Source of the DNA: SAR116 cluster bacterium
GTDB lineage: Bacteria > Pseudomonadota > Alphaproteobacteria > Puniceispirillales > Puniceispirillaceae
DNA length: 64,000 nucleotides
Assembly (NCBI GenBank): GCA_004212735.1
Contig: SHBD01000005.1
Span: 1 to 64,000 of the forward strand
Direction: 5' to 3'
The notes below the pieces were generated by a model, which had not been told where the DNA came from, did not search any database, and saw only the letters and a program-made list of their open reading frames with translations. Made by a program: the position numbers and the translations under genes. Positions 37,083-46,179 of the stretch are shown here, piece by piece (the stretch's first letter is position 1; each line of letters starts with the position of its first letter).

Positions 37083-38123
37083 ATGCCAATCAGCGACAAA
37101 CCTGCCGACCATCCCAGCCACCCCGGACGCGGCAAGACCGGCCTGCTGCTGGTCAATCTGGGGACGCCGGATGGCACCGACAAGACATCCATGCGGCGCT
37201 ATCTCAAACAGTTTCTGTCCGACCGGCGGGTGATCGAGGTACCGCGCCTGCTGTGGTGGATTATTCTGAACGGCATTATCCTGAATGTGCGCCCGAAAAA
37301 ATCAGGCGCTGCCTATGACCGGATCTGGCTGAAAGACGACCCCGATGGCTCACCCTTGCGCAAGATCACCCGGTTGCAGGCCGAGCATGTGGCAGCGATT
37401 TTCAAGCGGGATGATCTGATCACCGATTATGCAATGCGCTATGGCAACCCATCGATTCCGGCGCAGATGCAGTCGCTGAAAGACAGGGGATGCAGCCAGA
37501 TTGTCGTGATGCCGCTTTACCCACAATACGCCGCCTCGACCACGGCGACGGTGAATGACGAGGTGTTCAAATGGGCACTTGATCTGCGCTGGCAGCCGGC
37601 CATCCGCACGGTGCCGCCCTGGCATGACAGCCCGGCCTATATCAAGGCTCTGGCGAGAGATGTCCGCGCTGCGGTGAAGAAGAAGGGCAAGCCGGATGCG
37701 CTGGTGGTTTCATTCCATGGCGTGCCGAAAAGCTATCATATGGCGGGCGATCCCTATCATTGCCAATGTCTGAAGACGGCGCGCCTGCTGCGCGAGGAGC
37801 TTGGCTGGGATGAGGCCAGTTTTCACGCAACGTTCCAGTCGCGTTTCGGGTCCGAGCCATGGTTGCAGCCCTACACGGATGAGAGCGTTGTCGGGCTGGC
37901 CGAAAAAGGCGTCAAACATGTGATGGTGATGGCCCCCGGGTTTGTTGCCGATTGTCTGGAAACGCTTGATGAGCTGGATATCGAACTGCATGAGGAATTC
38001 ATCGAGCATGGCGGTGAGAAATTCAGCTACATTCCCTGCCTGAATGACAGCAAGGCTGGGATGAGGGTGATCGAGGAGATTGCGGTTGAGAATCTCGCCG
38101 GATGGGTTGATATGACGGCCTGA
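37083..38123 (+). CDS. hemH: Ferrochelatase
   Basis: A 346-residue enzyme inserting Fe2+ into protoporphyrin IX. It opens with a typical LLLVNLGTPDG. The metal-site region reads SFHGVPKSYHMAGDPYHCQC, and the C-terminal signature has APGFVADCLETLDEL. Membrane-associated, no transmembrane segment. It lies 152 bp after hemA and ends in a strong terminator. Confidence 0.96.
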   Translation: MPISDKPADHPSHPGRGKTGLLLVNLGTPDGTDKTSMRRYLKQFLSDRRVIEVPRLLWWIILNGIILNVRPKKSGAAYDRIWLKDDPDGSPLRKITRLQAEHVAAIFKRDDLITDYAMRYGNPSIPAQMQSLKDRGCSQIVVMPLYPQYAASTTATVNDEVFKWALDLRWQPAIRTVPPWHDSPAYIKALARDVRAAVKKKGKPDALVVSFHGVPKSYHMAGDPYHCQCLKTARLLREELGWDEASFHATFQSRFGSEPWLQPYTDESVVGLAEKGVKHVMVMAPGFVADCLETLDELDIELHEEFIEHGGEKFSYIPCLNDSKAGMRVIEEIAVENLAGWVDMTA

Positions 38124-38156
38124 ATAACAGTGCCGGTTGAGGTGTCCTGAAAGCAT

Positions 38157-38190
38157 AAAAAGACCGCCGGTAAAGGCGGTCTTTCTTTTG
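38157..38190. terminator. Strong bidirectional terminator between hemH and the symporter gene
   Basis: A perfect 10 bp stem AAAGACCGCC / GGCGGTCTTT with loop GGTAAA, followed by T-rich sequence on the plus strand and preceded by A-run on it, so it can serve both convergent genes. Confidence 0.92.
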
Positions 38191-38237
38191 GGGTTTGAGT
38201 CCCGGTTTTGTTTTCCAGACTTTATTTTGGCTGGAAG

Positions 38238-39863
38238 CTAGTTTTTGAAGCGCTTGATCTCGCCGCTTTCGATTCGGGCCAGATAGCTCTCCATCTCGCG
38301 CTTTACGATCGGGGCGAGGAAATACAGGCCCAGAATGTTTGGCACACAGATCAGGAACACAAACGCATCCGAAATATCGAGCAGCGGCCCAAGCTGGACC
38401 ATACAGCCAAGCGCGACAAAGGCACAGAAAATGACCTTGTAGGTGGTCTGGGTTTTCGCCTCCTCACCAAACAGATAGGTCCAGCCCTTCAGCCCGTAAT
38501 AGGACCATGCGATCATTGTCGAAAAGGCAAACAACACCGCAGCCAGAGCCAGCGGAATTGGGAACCAGCTGAACTTCTGCTCAAAGGCCAGCGAGGTCAT
38601 CGCCACACCCGTTGCATCACCAGCAAAGCCGGGATAGGCCACATTCGTGGTGCCAATCACCAAAGCGGTGATTGTACAGATGACGATGGTGTCGATGAAC
38701 GGCTCAAGCAGTGAGACATAACCTTCGGTGACAGGCTCGTCCGTGCGCACAGCAGAGTGGGCGATGGACGCAGAACCGATACCGGCCTCATTGGAGAATA
38801 CCGCCCGCTGGAAACCGATGATCATCGCCCCAAGCGCACCGCCCGCCACACCGTCAGCGGTAAAGGCACCAGTGAAGATGTTGCCAATGGCAGCTGGCAA
38901 TGATGCGTAGTTCATCAGGATCACGAGGACCGCAAACAGACAATAGAACACAGCCATGAAGGGAACGATTTTTTCCGTTACCTTGGCGATTGACTTGATA
39001 CCGCCAACAATGACTGAAAACACGACCACCGCCATGATCAGCCCGACAAGCCAGCCAAGACCGTCAAGCGCGCCGCCTGAAACATGGTTCAACTGGACGT
39101 AGGCCTGATTGGACTGGAACATATTGCCGATGCCAAGCGCACCGATGAAAATGCCGATGGCATAAAAGGCACCGATGAATTTGCCAAAACCTTCCATCCC
39201 GCGGTCCGAAAAGCCCCTGCGTAGATAATACATCGGGCCACCCGAAACAGAACCATCCGGGTTTTCATTGCGGTATTTGACGCCAAGCGTACATTCGACA
39301 AACTTTGTCGACATACCGAGAAAACCAGCCATGATCAGCCAGAAGGTCGCCCCAGCACCGCCAACGGTGACAGCCACCGCGACACCGCCAATGTTACCAA
39401 TACCGACGGTGCCCGACACCGCCGTTGCCAATGCCTGAAAATGCGAGACCTCACCCGCGCTGTTCGGATCAGCATAGTCACCACGGACAAGATGGATGGC
39501 GTGTTTGAACCCTCTCAAATTAACAAACTGCATATAGAAGGTGAAGAACACCGCGCCAGCGATCAGCCAGAGGACCACCAACGGAAGATCGGCACCGCCC
39601 AATGGAATCTTGAAGAACACAACCTTGCCAACCCAAGAGGCAACAGGTGCTGTCAGATTATTGATTGTGGTGTCGATATTGGCATGGGCCGGAGCCATTG
39701 TTGTGGCAAGCCATGCCGTTGCCAGCAGCAAGGCTGCCACCGGAATTTTCAAGGCACGTTGCAGGCGATTGGAGACGCCTGCTACTGGGCCAGATGATGG
39801 GCTGGATGATGGGCGCTCGCACTCTTGGTGGGCGCGGCGCGTGAAATGACATGTTGATTGCAT
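38238..39863 (-). CDS. Sodium/alanine (AGCS family) symporter
   Basis: A 541-residue inner-membrane protein with an N-terminal hydrophobic segment (possible signal, residues 40-62) and about ten further membrane segments. Family signatures: ALATAVSGTVGIGNIGGVA, the substrate region GPMYYLRRGF, and FQRAVFSNEAGIGSASIAH. It takes up alanine or glycine with sodium. GGGAGG is well placed before the ATG. It is the second gene of a unit with a universal stress protein 14 bp upstream. Confidence 0.9.
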   Translation of the reverse strand: MQSTCHFTRRAHQECERPSSSPSSGPVAGVSNRLQRALKIPVAALLLATAWLATTMAPAHANIDTTINNLTAPVASWVGKVVFFKIPLGGADLPLVVLWLIAGAVFFTFYMQFVNLRGFKHAIHLVRGDYADPNSAGEVSHFQALATAVSGTVGIGNIGGVAVAVTVGGAGATFWLIMAGFLGMSTKFVECTLGVKYRNENPDGSVSGGPMYYLRRGFSDRGMEGFGKFIGAFYAIGIFIGALGIGNMFQSNQAYVQLNHVSGGALDGLGWLVGLIMAVVVFSVIVGGIKSIAKVTEKIVPFMAVFYCLFAVLVILMNYASLPAAIGNIFTGAFTADGVAGGALGAMIIGFQRAVFSNEAGIGSASIAHSAVRTDEPVTEGYVSLLEPFIDTIVICTITALVIGTTNVAYPGFAGDATGVAMTSLAFEQKFSWFPIPLALAAVLFAFSTMIAWSYYGLKGWTYLFGEEAKTQTTYKVIFCAFVALGCMVQLGPLLDISDAFVFLICVPNILGLYFLAPIVKREMESYLARIESGEIKRFKN

Positions 39864-39877
39864 GATCGTTCCTCCCT

Positions 39878-40312
39878 TTAAGGCACCACGGTTATGGGGA
39901 TGTCTGATGTCTGGATCAGCGAGCCGGCGACACTGCCGAACAGCAGCGACTTGATACCGGACTGGCCACGCCGGCCAAAGGCAACCTCGGATACCTTGTA
40001 TTCATGGGCCAGATTGATCAGGGTTTCTGCGGGCGGACCATGCCGGACCACCGCCTGAACACTGAATCCCTTTTCCTCAAGCTGTTTTTTGGCTGGCGCC
40101 ACGACACCGGCCTTTGCCCTGGTGATCTCGCTCTCACGGCGTTGATGCCGCTCAGCATTTTCCTCCGGCGTGTTAAATGTGTAGGGTGACCACTCAATGA
40201 CATAGGCCAGAACAATGCCAACAGTGGAACTGTCGATAGTGTCGAGGACGTATTGCAACGCCTTCTTGCCGCCCGGGCTGCCATCAACAGCCAACAAAAT
40301 ACTCTTTTTCAT
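39878..40312 (-). CDS. Universal stress protein (UspA family)
   Basis: A 144-residue protein. N-terminal ILLAVDGSPGGKKAL with the ATP-site Asp, and the C-terminal nucleotide motif GRRGQSGIKSLLFGSVAGS (G-x2-G-x9-G-S), so it should bind ATP. It is encoded 14 bp upstream of the AGCS symporter. In Halomonas the Usp protein TeaD modulates the adjacent TRAP transporter, so a similar regulatory pairing is possible here (inference). Confidence 0.9.
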   Translation of the reverse strand: MKKSILLAVDGSPGGKKALQYVLDTIDSSTVGIVLAYVIEWSPYTFNTPEENAERHQRRESEITRAKAGVVAPAKKQLEEKGFSVQAVVRHGPPAETLINLAHEYKVSEVAFGRRGQSGIKSLLFGSVAGSLIQTSDIPITVVP

Positions 40313-40343
40313 GCCAGTTTCTCCTTGTTCAAAGGTCTTCGCT

Positions 40344-40388
40344 CATAGCGTCTTCGTGCATAGCGTCTTCGTGCATAGCGTCTTCGCG
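40344..40388. repeat. 15-bp tandem repeat, three copies, in the usp leader
   Basis: CATAGCGTCTTCGTG occurs three times (last copy ends CGCG), starting 31 bp upstream of the usp ATG, so it lies in or near its 5' untranslated region. Confidence 0.9.
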
Positions 40389-40524
40389 GAAACGCTGCCC
40401 ACATGGCAGCACGCCAAACAGAACCAAACCGGTAAACCAAAGAAACGGAAAAAGAATAAAGAATGCGGCACCGCGCAAGACTTCGCGCAAGCATGACGGA
40501 CAACGCGCATGAATGTCAAATTTT

Positions 40525-40542
40525 TATCAATTTTAATTGATA
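40525..40542. promoter_or_regulatory. Perfect palindrome, candidate operator
   Basis: TATCAATTTTAATTGATA has 8 bp arms around TT. It lies in the AT-rich part of the divergent region, about 210 bp from usp and 260 bp from the dehydrogenase gene. The binding protein is unknown. Confidence 0.45.
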
Positions 40543-40801
40543 TTTGTTTCATTTTATTAAACAAAATTATTATATTATTAATTTCAAAACTAAGGGGAAT
40601 GGTTGGCGGAGCAGCCATATATCACCGGCGGATGACGCTCTTATGGATCACCCATGGTGTCTCATCACCCCCGAGGCAGTGGCAACAGCGCGCAGACCGC
40701 AACCACATAACAGAAACGCAAATTTTCATGTGGTGGCTTGACCTTCACCTTCGGCAATGGCCATCTGGATGGGCATTATGTATTCACCATAACGGGCCCG
40801 A

Positions 40802-41968
40802 ATGATCATGTCTGATAAACACGCCCCTGCGACCGCCAATTGGTCCTACCCCACTGCCATTCGCTTTGGCGCTGGCCGGATTGCCGAAATCGCCGATGCC
40901 TGTGCCGCCGCCGGCATATCCCGGCCCCTGCTGGTAACCGACAAAGGGCTTGCCGGATTGCCGATAACGCAGCGAACGCGCGATTTGATGGCGGCAGGCG
41001 GGCTTGGTGACGCCCTGTTCGCCGATGTTGACCCCAACCCCAATGAGATTAATCTGGCATCGGGCGTCGATGCCTATCTGGCGGGCGGCCATGATGGCGT
41101 CATCGCCTTTGGCGGTGGGTCCGGGCTTGATCTCGGTAAGATGGTAGCCTTTATGGCGGGGCAAACCCGCCCTGTCTGGGATTTTGAGGATATTGGCGAT
41201 TGGTGGACAAGAGCCGATGCCAGCGCGATTGCGCCGATCATCGCCGTGCCAACGACAGCTGGAACCGGCTCAGAAGTGGGGCGCGCCTCGGTAATCACCA
41301 ATTCGGTCAGCCATGTGAAGAAGATCATCTTTCACCCCAAAGTGCTGCCGACAGTCGTGATCTGCGATCCTGAACTCACCGTTGGCATGCCTGATTTCAT
41401 CACGGCCGGAACCGGGCTTGATGCCTTCGCGCATTGTGTTGAAGCCTATTCCAGCCCGCATTATCACCCGATGAGCCAGGGAATAGCGCTTGAGGGAATG
41501 CGGCTGGTGATCGAAAATCTGCCGCGTGCCTATCGTGCCGGTGATGACCTGGTCGCGCGCGCCAATATGATGAGCGCGGCGATGATGGGGGCCACCGCCT
41601 TTCAAAAGGGGCTGGGGGCAATCCATGCGCTAAGCCATCCGGTTGGCGCTGTCTATAATACGCATCATGGAACGACAAACGCAGTGTGCATGCCAGCGGT
41701 GCTGGCGCTGAATGCCGCAGAAATCAGAGCCCGCTTTGACACCGCCGCCCCCTATCTCGGCATTGAGGGCGGTTTTGACGGATTTTGCGATTTTGTGCAG
41801 AGATTCAATGACAGTTTCGCCATCCCGCGCCGCCTTGGCGACATGGGGGTTGGTAATGACCGCATTGAAGAGCTTGTTGAGATGGCGCTCGCCGACCCTT
41901 CATGTGGCGGCAATCCGGTGCCGTTGAGCAGCAATAATTTGCAGGAGCTGTTCTCGGCTGTGATCTAG
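40802..41968 (+). CDS. Iron-containing alcohol dehydrogenase
   Basis: A 388-residue type III (Fe-ADH) enzyme. Nucleotide-binding GGGSGLDLGK at about residues 104-113, PTTAGTGSE, and metal ligands in DAFAHCVEAY, AIHALSHPVG and NTHHG. NAD(P)-dependent oxidation of an alcohol or reduction of an aldehyde/semialdehyde; the substrate is not predictable, though a role with malonate semialdehyde from the neighbouring pyrimidine pathway is conceivable. Two ATGs two codons apart are possible; the second (40808) gives MSDKHAP. Confidence 0.9.
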   Translation: MIMSDKHAPATANWSYPTAIRFGAGRIAEIADACAAAGISRPLLVTDKGLAGLPITQRTRDLMAAGGLGDALFADVDPNPNEINLASGVDAYLAGGHDGVIAFGGGSGLDLGKMVAFMAGQTRPVWDFEDIGDWWTRADASAIAPIIAVPTTAGTGSEVGRASVITNSVSHVKKIIFHPKVLPTVVICDPELTVGMPDFITAGTGLDAFAHCVEAYSSPHYHPMSQGIALEGMRLVIENLPRAYRAGDDLVARANMMSAAMMGATAFQKGLGAIHALSHPVGAVYNTHHGTTNAVCMPAVLALNAAEIRARFDTAAPYLGIEGGFDGFCDFVQRFNDSFAIPRRLGDMGVGNDRIEELVEMALADPSCGGNPVPLSSNNLQELFSAVI

Positions 41969-42027
41969 CCAAGATTGTGGCCGGTCAACCATAGATCTGG
42001 GCGCAGAGTGTGATGACCGGCACGTAA

Positions 42028-42091
42028 GGTCTACAGATGACGGCAGGTCTACAGATGACGGCGATGTATGAAAGTGACGCATGAAAGTGAC
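42028..42091. repeat. Short direct repeats downstream of the alcohol dehydrogenase gene
   Basis: An 18 bp unit GGTCTACAGATGACGGCA occurs twice in tandem (42028-42063), followed by ATGAAAGTGAC twice (42068-42078 and 42081-42091), just ahead of a terminator. Confidence 0.8.
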
Positions 42092-42094
42092 ATG

Positions 42095-42124
42095 AAAAAG
42101 GGGGCATGACGCCCCCTCTCTCTT
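42095..42124. terminator. Bidirectional terminator between the alcohol dehydrogenase and ABC transporter genes
   Basis: GGGGGC / GCCCCC with loop ATGAC. On the minus strand it is followed by TTTTTC; on the plus strand by a CT-rich run ending TTTTG. It lies 40 bp past the substrate-binding protein stop. Confidence 0.82.
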
Positions 42125-42163
42125 TTGTTTTGCGGCACAGGTTGTTGTGCATCAAGGCTGGTG

Positions 42164-43150
42164 TTACAGCGCTTTGTCGGTGATCGCATGCGTCCAGGCG
42201 CCTGCTGGTGCCTTGGTGATCACCGGATCAGAGCCACCCTTCATCAGCGTGGCAACGGTGCGCTCATAATCGGCGGGATCAAGGGCGCCGTTGGAGCCGG
42301 CTGTCAACTTGGCGATCTCACCCATCATCCGGCGCTGGTGCTTTTCTGTCTGCGCACCTGAGCCGTCATTCTCAAGAACGATGTCAGCAGCCTTATCCGG
42401 GTTTTCCTCAGCCCATTTCCAGCCCTTCATCGACGCGCGGACAAAGCGGACCATCTGGTCCTCGAAAGCCGGATCCTTGAGCCGGTCTTCCATCACATAG
42501 ATCCCGTCCTCAAGCGTGGCAACGCCCTGGTCCTGATATTTGAAAACAACCAGCTCATCAGCAGAAAGGCCCGCATCAATGATCTGCCAATATTCATTAT
42601 AGGTCATTGTTGAGACGCAATCGGCCTGCTTTTGCAGAATAGGGTCAACATTGAAACCCTGCTTCAGCACGGTCACGCCGCCAGCGCTGCCATCTGTTGG
42701 CAGGCCAAGCTGGCTCATCCAGGACAGGAAGGGATATTCATTGCCGTAGAACCAGACACCGAGGGTCTTGCCTTTGAAATCAGCAGGTGACTTAATTCCT
42801 GTATCCTTGCGGCAGGTCAGCATCATGCCCGATGATTTGAACGGCTGGGCGATGTTAACAAGGTTCACGCCCTTTTCGCGTGTTGCCAGCGCCGATGGCA
42901 TCCAGTCAAGGACAACATCAGCACCACCGCCGGCAATCACCTGCGCCGGTGCCACATCAGGACCGCCGGGCTTTATTGTAACGTCGAGCCCCTCAGCGTC
43001 ATAGAAACCTTGGTCCTGCGCCACATAATAGCCGGCAAACTGTGCCTGGGTGACCCATTTCAATTGCAGGGTCAGCTTGTCTGCTGCCTGCGCCACCGCG
43101 CCTGACATTGTCAGGCCAGCAGCCAGTGCCATTAAAACCAGTTTTTTCAT
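42164..43150 (-). CDS. ABC transporter substrate-binding protein, NMT1/THI5 type (probable pyrimidine uptake)
   Basis: A 328-residue secreted protein with a signal peptide (cleavage near AVAQAADK). The mature part starts LTLQLKWVTQAQFAGYYVAQ, the THI5-like fold used by ThiY for pyrimidine moieties. GGGAG precedes the ATG. It is the last gene of an aminotransferase-amidase-hydA-ABC run, so a uracil/thymine or related pyrimidine is the likely cargo; this is inference. No TPP riboswitch is seen upstream, which argues against thiamine precursors. Confidence 0.88.
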   Translation of the reverse strand: MKKLVLMALAAGLTMSGAVAQAADKLTLQLKWVTQAQFAGYYVAQDQGFYDAEGLDVTIKPGGPDVAPAQVIAGGGADVVLDWMPSALATREKGVNLVNIAQPFKSSGMMLTCRKDTGIKSPADFKGKTLGVWFYGNEYPFLSWMSQLGLPTDGSAGGVTVLKQGFNVDPILQKQADCVSTMTYNEYWQIIDAGLSADELVVFKYQDQGVATLEDGIYVMEDRLKDPAFEDQMVRFVRASMKGWKWAEENPDKAADIVLENDGSGAQTEKHQRRMMGEIAKLTAGSNGALDPADYERTVATLMKGGSDPVITKAPAGAWTHAITDKAL

Positions 43151-43211
43151 TTTCGTCTCCCTTGTTGTAAATTAGATTGTTAATTGGGTGGTGAATTGGG
43201 TTGTGGTTTCG

Positions 43212-44327
43212 TTATTTCGTTCGGTACGATGGGTGCCAGAAGGTGACCCGCCTTTCCAACAAGCTCAAAGCACCATAACTTGCAGAGCCGGCAAGCGCGG
43301 CAACCGCAATTTCGGCCCAGACCATATCCAAATTCATACGGCCAACTTCGGTCGAAATCCTGAACCCGATGCCAACAATCGGGGTGCCAAAGAATTCGGC
43401 TACGATGGCGCCAATCAGGGCCAGAGTCGAATTGATCTTCAGCGCATTGAAAATAAAGGGCATCGCGGCTGGAAGCCGCAATTTAAACAGGCTCTGCCAA
43501 TAGCCGGCAGCGTAGGTATTGAGCAGGTCACGCTCCATCACGCTCGCCGCGCTCAGGCCAGACAGCGTGTTCACCATCATCGGAAAAAAGGTCATGATGA
43601 CAATCACCGCCGCCTTTGATTGCCAGTCAAAGCCAAACCACATCACCATGATCGGCGCAACGCCAATGATCGGCAATGCCGAAATGAAATTGCCAATGGG
43701 CAACAGGCCGCGCCGCAGAAAATCATTGCGGTCGACAAGAATGGCCACCAGAACAGCACTGCCACACCCGATGGCATAGCCGGCAAGGACAGCTTTGAGA
43801 AAGGTCTGCCTGAAATCAGCCATCAGGATGGCTGTCGAGCTGACCAGACGCGCCCCAATCATCGAGGGCGGTGGCAGCAACACAGTCGGAATACCAAGGC
43901 CGATGGTCAGAGCCTCCCAGAAAAACAACAGCCAAAAGCCAAAAAACAGAGGAACACCGAGCGACACCACCCAGTTAAAGCCCTTTGAATGCGCATCATC
44001 TGCTATGGTCTTTTCGACCGCCAGCCAGCCATGCAGCCAGGCGGCAATGGCGAGCGCCCAGACAGCCCCCGCCATACCATCCTGCAACGCCGCCAAAACA
44101 GCGCCAGCGGCAACAAGGCTGATCAACAGGTCGAACTGGGAACGCATCAAAATTGACCATGCGCCCGGCCACGCGCCCGCCAACACCGGCGATAGACGCA
44201 GCCCCCCCGCAATCACCAGACCAGCGGCAAGCAGCAACGCCGGTGACAAGGCGCCAATACCAGTCACCAGCGCATAAAAACCACACAGCGCGGCGGCGGT
44301 GTTCAGCAGTTTCTGCAAGCCGGTCAT
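43212..44327 (-). CDS. ABC transporter permease (NitT/TauT type)
   Basis: A 371-residue inner-membrane protein. An N-terminal region of about 130 residues with extra hydrophobic segments precedes a standard binding-protein-dependent permease domain; the coupling-helix EAA loop is near YAAGYWQSLFKLRLPAAMPF. Its ATG overlaps the stop of the other permease by 4 bp, so the two probably form a heterodimer. Confidence 0.88.
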   Translation of the reverse strand: MTGLQKLLNTAAALCGFYALVTGIGALSPALLLAAGLVIAGGLRLSPVLAGAWPGAWSILMRSQFDLLISLVAAGAVLAALQDGMAGAVWALAIAAWLHGWLAVEKTIADDAHSKGFNWVVSLGVPLFFGFWLLFFWEALTIGLGIPTVLLPPPSMIGARLVSSTAILMADFRQTFLKAVLAGYAIGCGSAVLVAILVDRNDFLRRGLLPIGNFISALPIIGVAPIMVMWFGFDWQSKAAVIVIMTFFPMMVNTLSGLSAASVMERDLLNTYAAGYWQSLFKLRLPAAMPFIFNALKINSTLALIGAIVAEFFGTPIVGIGFRISTEVGRMNLDMVWAEIAVAALAGSASYGALSLLERRVTFWHPSYRTK

Positions 44328-45202
44328 TTTGGCACCCCCATCATCCGCTGGGTGATCTGCGCCGCAATATTGACCGCGATCACCAGCAATGCCGCCAGCG
44401 TGGCCGCCGTCAACAGGGCCGACCAGATCTGGATCGTCTGACCATAATAGGAGCCGGACAACAGGCGCGCACCAAGACCAGCAACCGCGCCCGTCGGCAA
44501 TTCACCAACAATGGCCCCGACAAGGCTGATGGCGATGGCGATCTTCATTGAGGTAAACAGATAGGGAACCGAGGATGGCAGGCGCAGGGCAAAAAACAAA
44601 TGCCAGCGTGAAGTATTATAGGTGCGCATCAGATCAATCAGCATCGGATCAGGGCTGCGCAGACCCTTGACCATGCCCACGGCAATCGGGAAGAAACTGA
44701 GATAGGTTGAAATCAATGCCTTGGGCAGTAGACCCGATAGGCCCACGGCATTCAGCACCACAATGATCATCGGCGCGATTGCCAGAATGGGAATTGTCTG
44801 GCTGGTGATGATCCAGGGCATCAGGGATTTGTCCATGGCCCTGTTCTCAACAATGAAAATGGCCAGCATCATGCCGGTGAAGGTGCCCATCACAAAGCCA
44901 AGCAGCGTTGAGGACAGCGTGATCCAGCTGTGATAGATCAGTGAACGCTTCGAGGTAATTTTCTTCTGCACCGTGGTTTTCCAGATTTCGACAACAACCT
45001 GATGCGGTGCTGGCAGCACCGGCCGGTCATGCGCCATCGTATCGCGAACAAGCTCGTTCATGCTCCATTCGGTGGCCGATTTTTCATATTGATCGATCTG
45101 CCAGGGGGCATTCAAATAGACGGTGAAACCGTACCAGATCACGCCAATCGCCGCGACAATGGTCAGAATCGGAAGCACCTTATGTTTGAGGGTTTCGGTC
45201 AC
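44324..45202 (-). CDS. ABC transporter permease (NitT/TauT type)
   Basis: A 292-residue inner-membrane permease with about six membrane segments; the EAA loop reads YNTSRWHLFFALRLPSSVPY. The start is GTG 45202 with GGGGAGGG closely upstream. It overlaps the second permease by 4 bp and follows the ATPase gene after 57 bp. Confidence 0.88.
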   Translation of the reverse strand: MTETLKHKVLPILTIVAAIGVIWYGFTVYLNAPWQIDQYEKSATEWSMNELVRDTMAHDRPVLPAPHQVVVEIWKTTVQKKITSKRSLIYHSWITLSSTLLGFVMGTFTGMMLAIFIVENRAMDKSLMPWIITSQTIPILAIAPMIIVVLNAVGLSGLLPKALISTYLSFFPIAVGMVKGLRSPDPMLIDLMRTYNTSRWHLFFALRLPSSVPYLFTSMKIAIAISLVGAIVGELPTGAVAGLGARLLSGSYYGQTIQIWSALLTAATLAALLVIAVNIAAQITQRMMGVPK

Positions 45203-45259
45203 ACCACCCTCCCCTTGCTGGACGCTTGCCTCTTGACTGGGGCTCTATTCATCTGCCCC

Positions 45260-46054
45260 CTATTCATCGGCATGACCCTCACGCAGCCCCTCACGCACAC
45301 GCTGGGCAATTTCAAGAAATTTTGGGGTTTCGCGAATATCAAGCGGGCGGTCATCAGGCAGGTCGGATGTGATCACATCGGTGATCCGCCCGGGACGCGG
45401 TGACATCACCACGATCTTGGTCGACAGATACACGGCCTCGGGAATTGAATGGGTGACAAAACAGATCGTCTTGCCGGTCTTTTTCCAGAGCTGGAGCAGC
45501 TGTTCATTGAGGTGGTCGCGGACAATCTCATCAAGTGCACCAAACGGCTCATCCATCAACAACAGGTCAGCATCAAAGGCAAGAGCCCGCGCAATCGAGG
45601 CGCGTTGCTGCATACCGCCGGAGAGCTGCCACGGAAATTTTTTGCCAAAGCCATCCAGCCCGACAAGATTGATCGTTCGTTCGACCCGTTCCTGTTGCTC
45701 CGCGCGGGACAGGCCCATGATCTCCAGCGGCAGTGAGATGTTACGGGCAATGGTGCGCCAGCTTAGAAGCGCAGGCGCCTGAAAGACATAGCCATAGGCC
45801 CGGGCCAATCGCGCCTGTTCCGGGGCCTGGCCGTTGACGGCAATGCTGCCAGCTGTCGGCGTTTCAAGATCGGCAATCACCCGCAAAAAGGTGGTCTTGC
45901 CACAGCCCGATGGACCGATAAAGGACACGAACTCGCCTGCCTCAATCTCCAGATCAAGATCCCGCAGCGCGTGAACAATGCCGTCATTGGTATCGAAGTC
46001 CAGATTCAGTTTTTCGGCTTTGATGACCGTATTCGAGGATGACGATTTCGTCAT
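45260..46054 (-). CDS. ABC transporter ATPase (NitT/TauT type)
   Basis: A 264-residue ATPase: Walker A GPSGCGKTT at about 43-51, signature LSGGMQQR, Walker B LLLMDEPFGALD. It energises the two permeases downstream. The 125 bp gap before it (46055-46179) separates it from hydA and could contain its own promoter. Confidence 0.93.
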   Translation of the reverse strand: MTKSSSSNTVIKAEKLNLDFDTNDGIVHALRDLDLEIEAGEFVSFIGPSGCGKTTFLRVIADLETPTAGSIAVNGQAPEQARLARAYGYVFQAPALLSWRTIARNISLPLEIMGLSRAEQQERVERTINLVGLDGFGKKFPWQLSGGMQQRASIARALAFDADLLLMDEPFGALDEIVRDHLNEQLLQLWKKTGKTICFVTHSIPEAVYLSTKIVVMSPRPGRITDVITSDLPDDRPLDIRETPKFLEIAQRVREGLREGHADE

Positions 46055-46179
46055 TGTCTGTCTTTCTTTATCACTTGACGTGTCACTTGGTGTGTCACGT
46101 TAGTCAATTTACCTCCGAAACAGCGCCGCCACAGGTTAGTGCTGCACCGTCTCAGGGGATGTCCGGTCTCGGCCGCAGG

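Larger units (their letters stand above)
40313..40801. other. 489 bp divergent region between usp and the alcohol dehydrogenase gene
   Basis: It holds a 15 bp tandem repeat in the usp leader (40344-40388) and a very AT-rich block at 40508-40592 with a perfect inverted repeat (40525-40542). Short open frames here have no ribosome binding sites or family features. No terminator or RNA was recognised. Confidence 0.7.

Noticed and set aside
43151-43211. TPP riboswitch before the THI5-like binding protein gene
   Set aside because: The gap is only 61 bp and shows none of the conserved TPP-aptamer segments.
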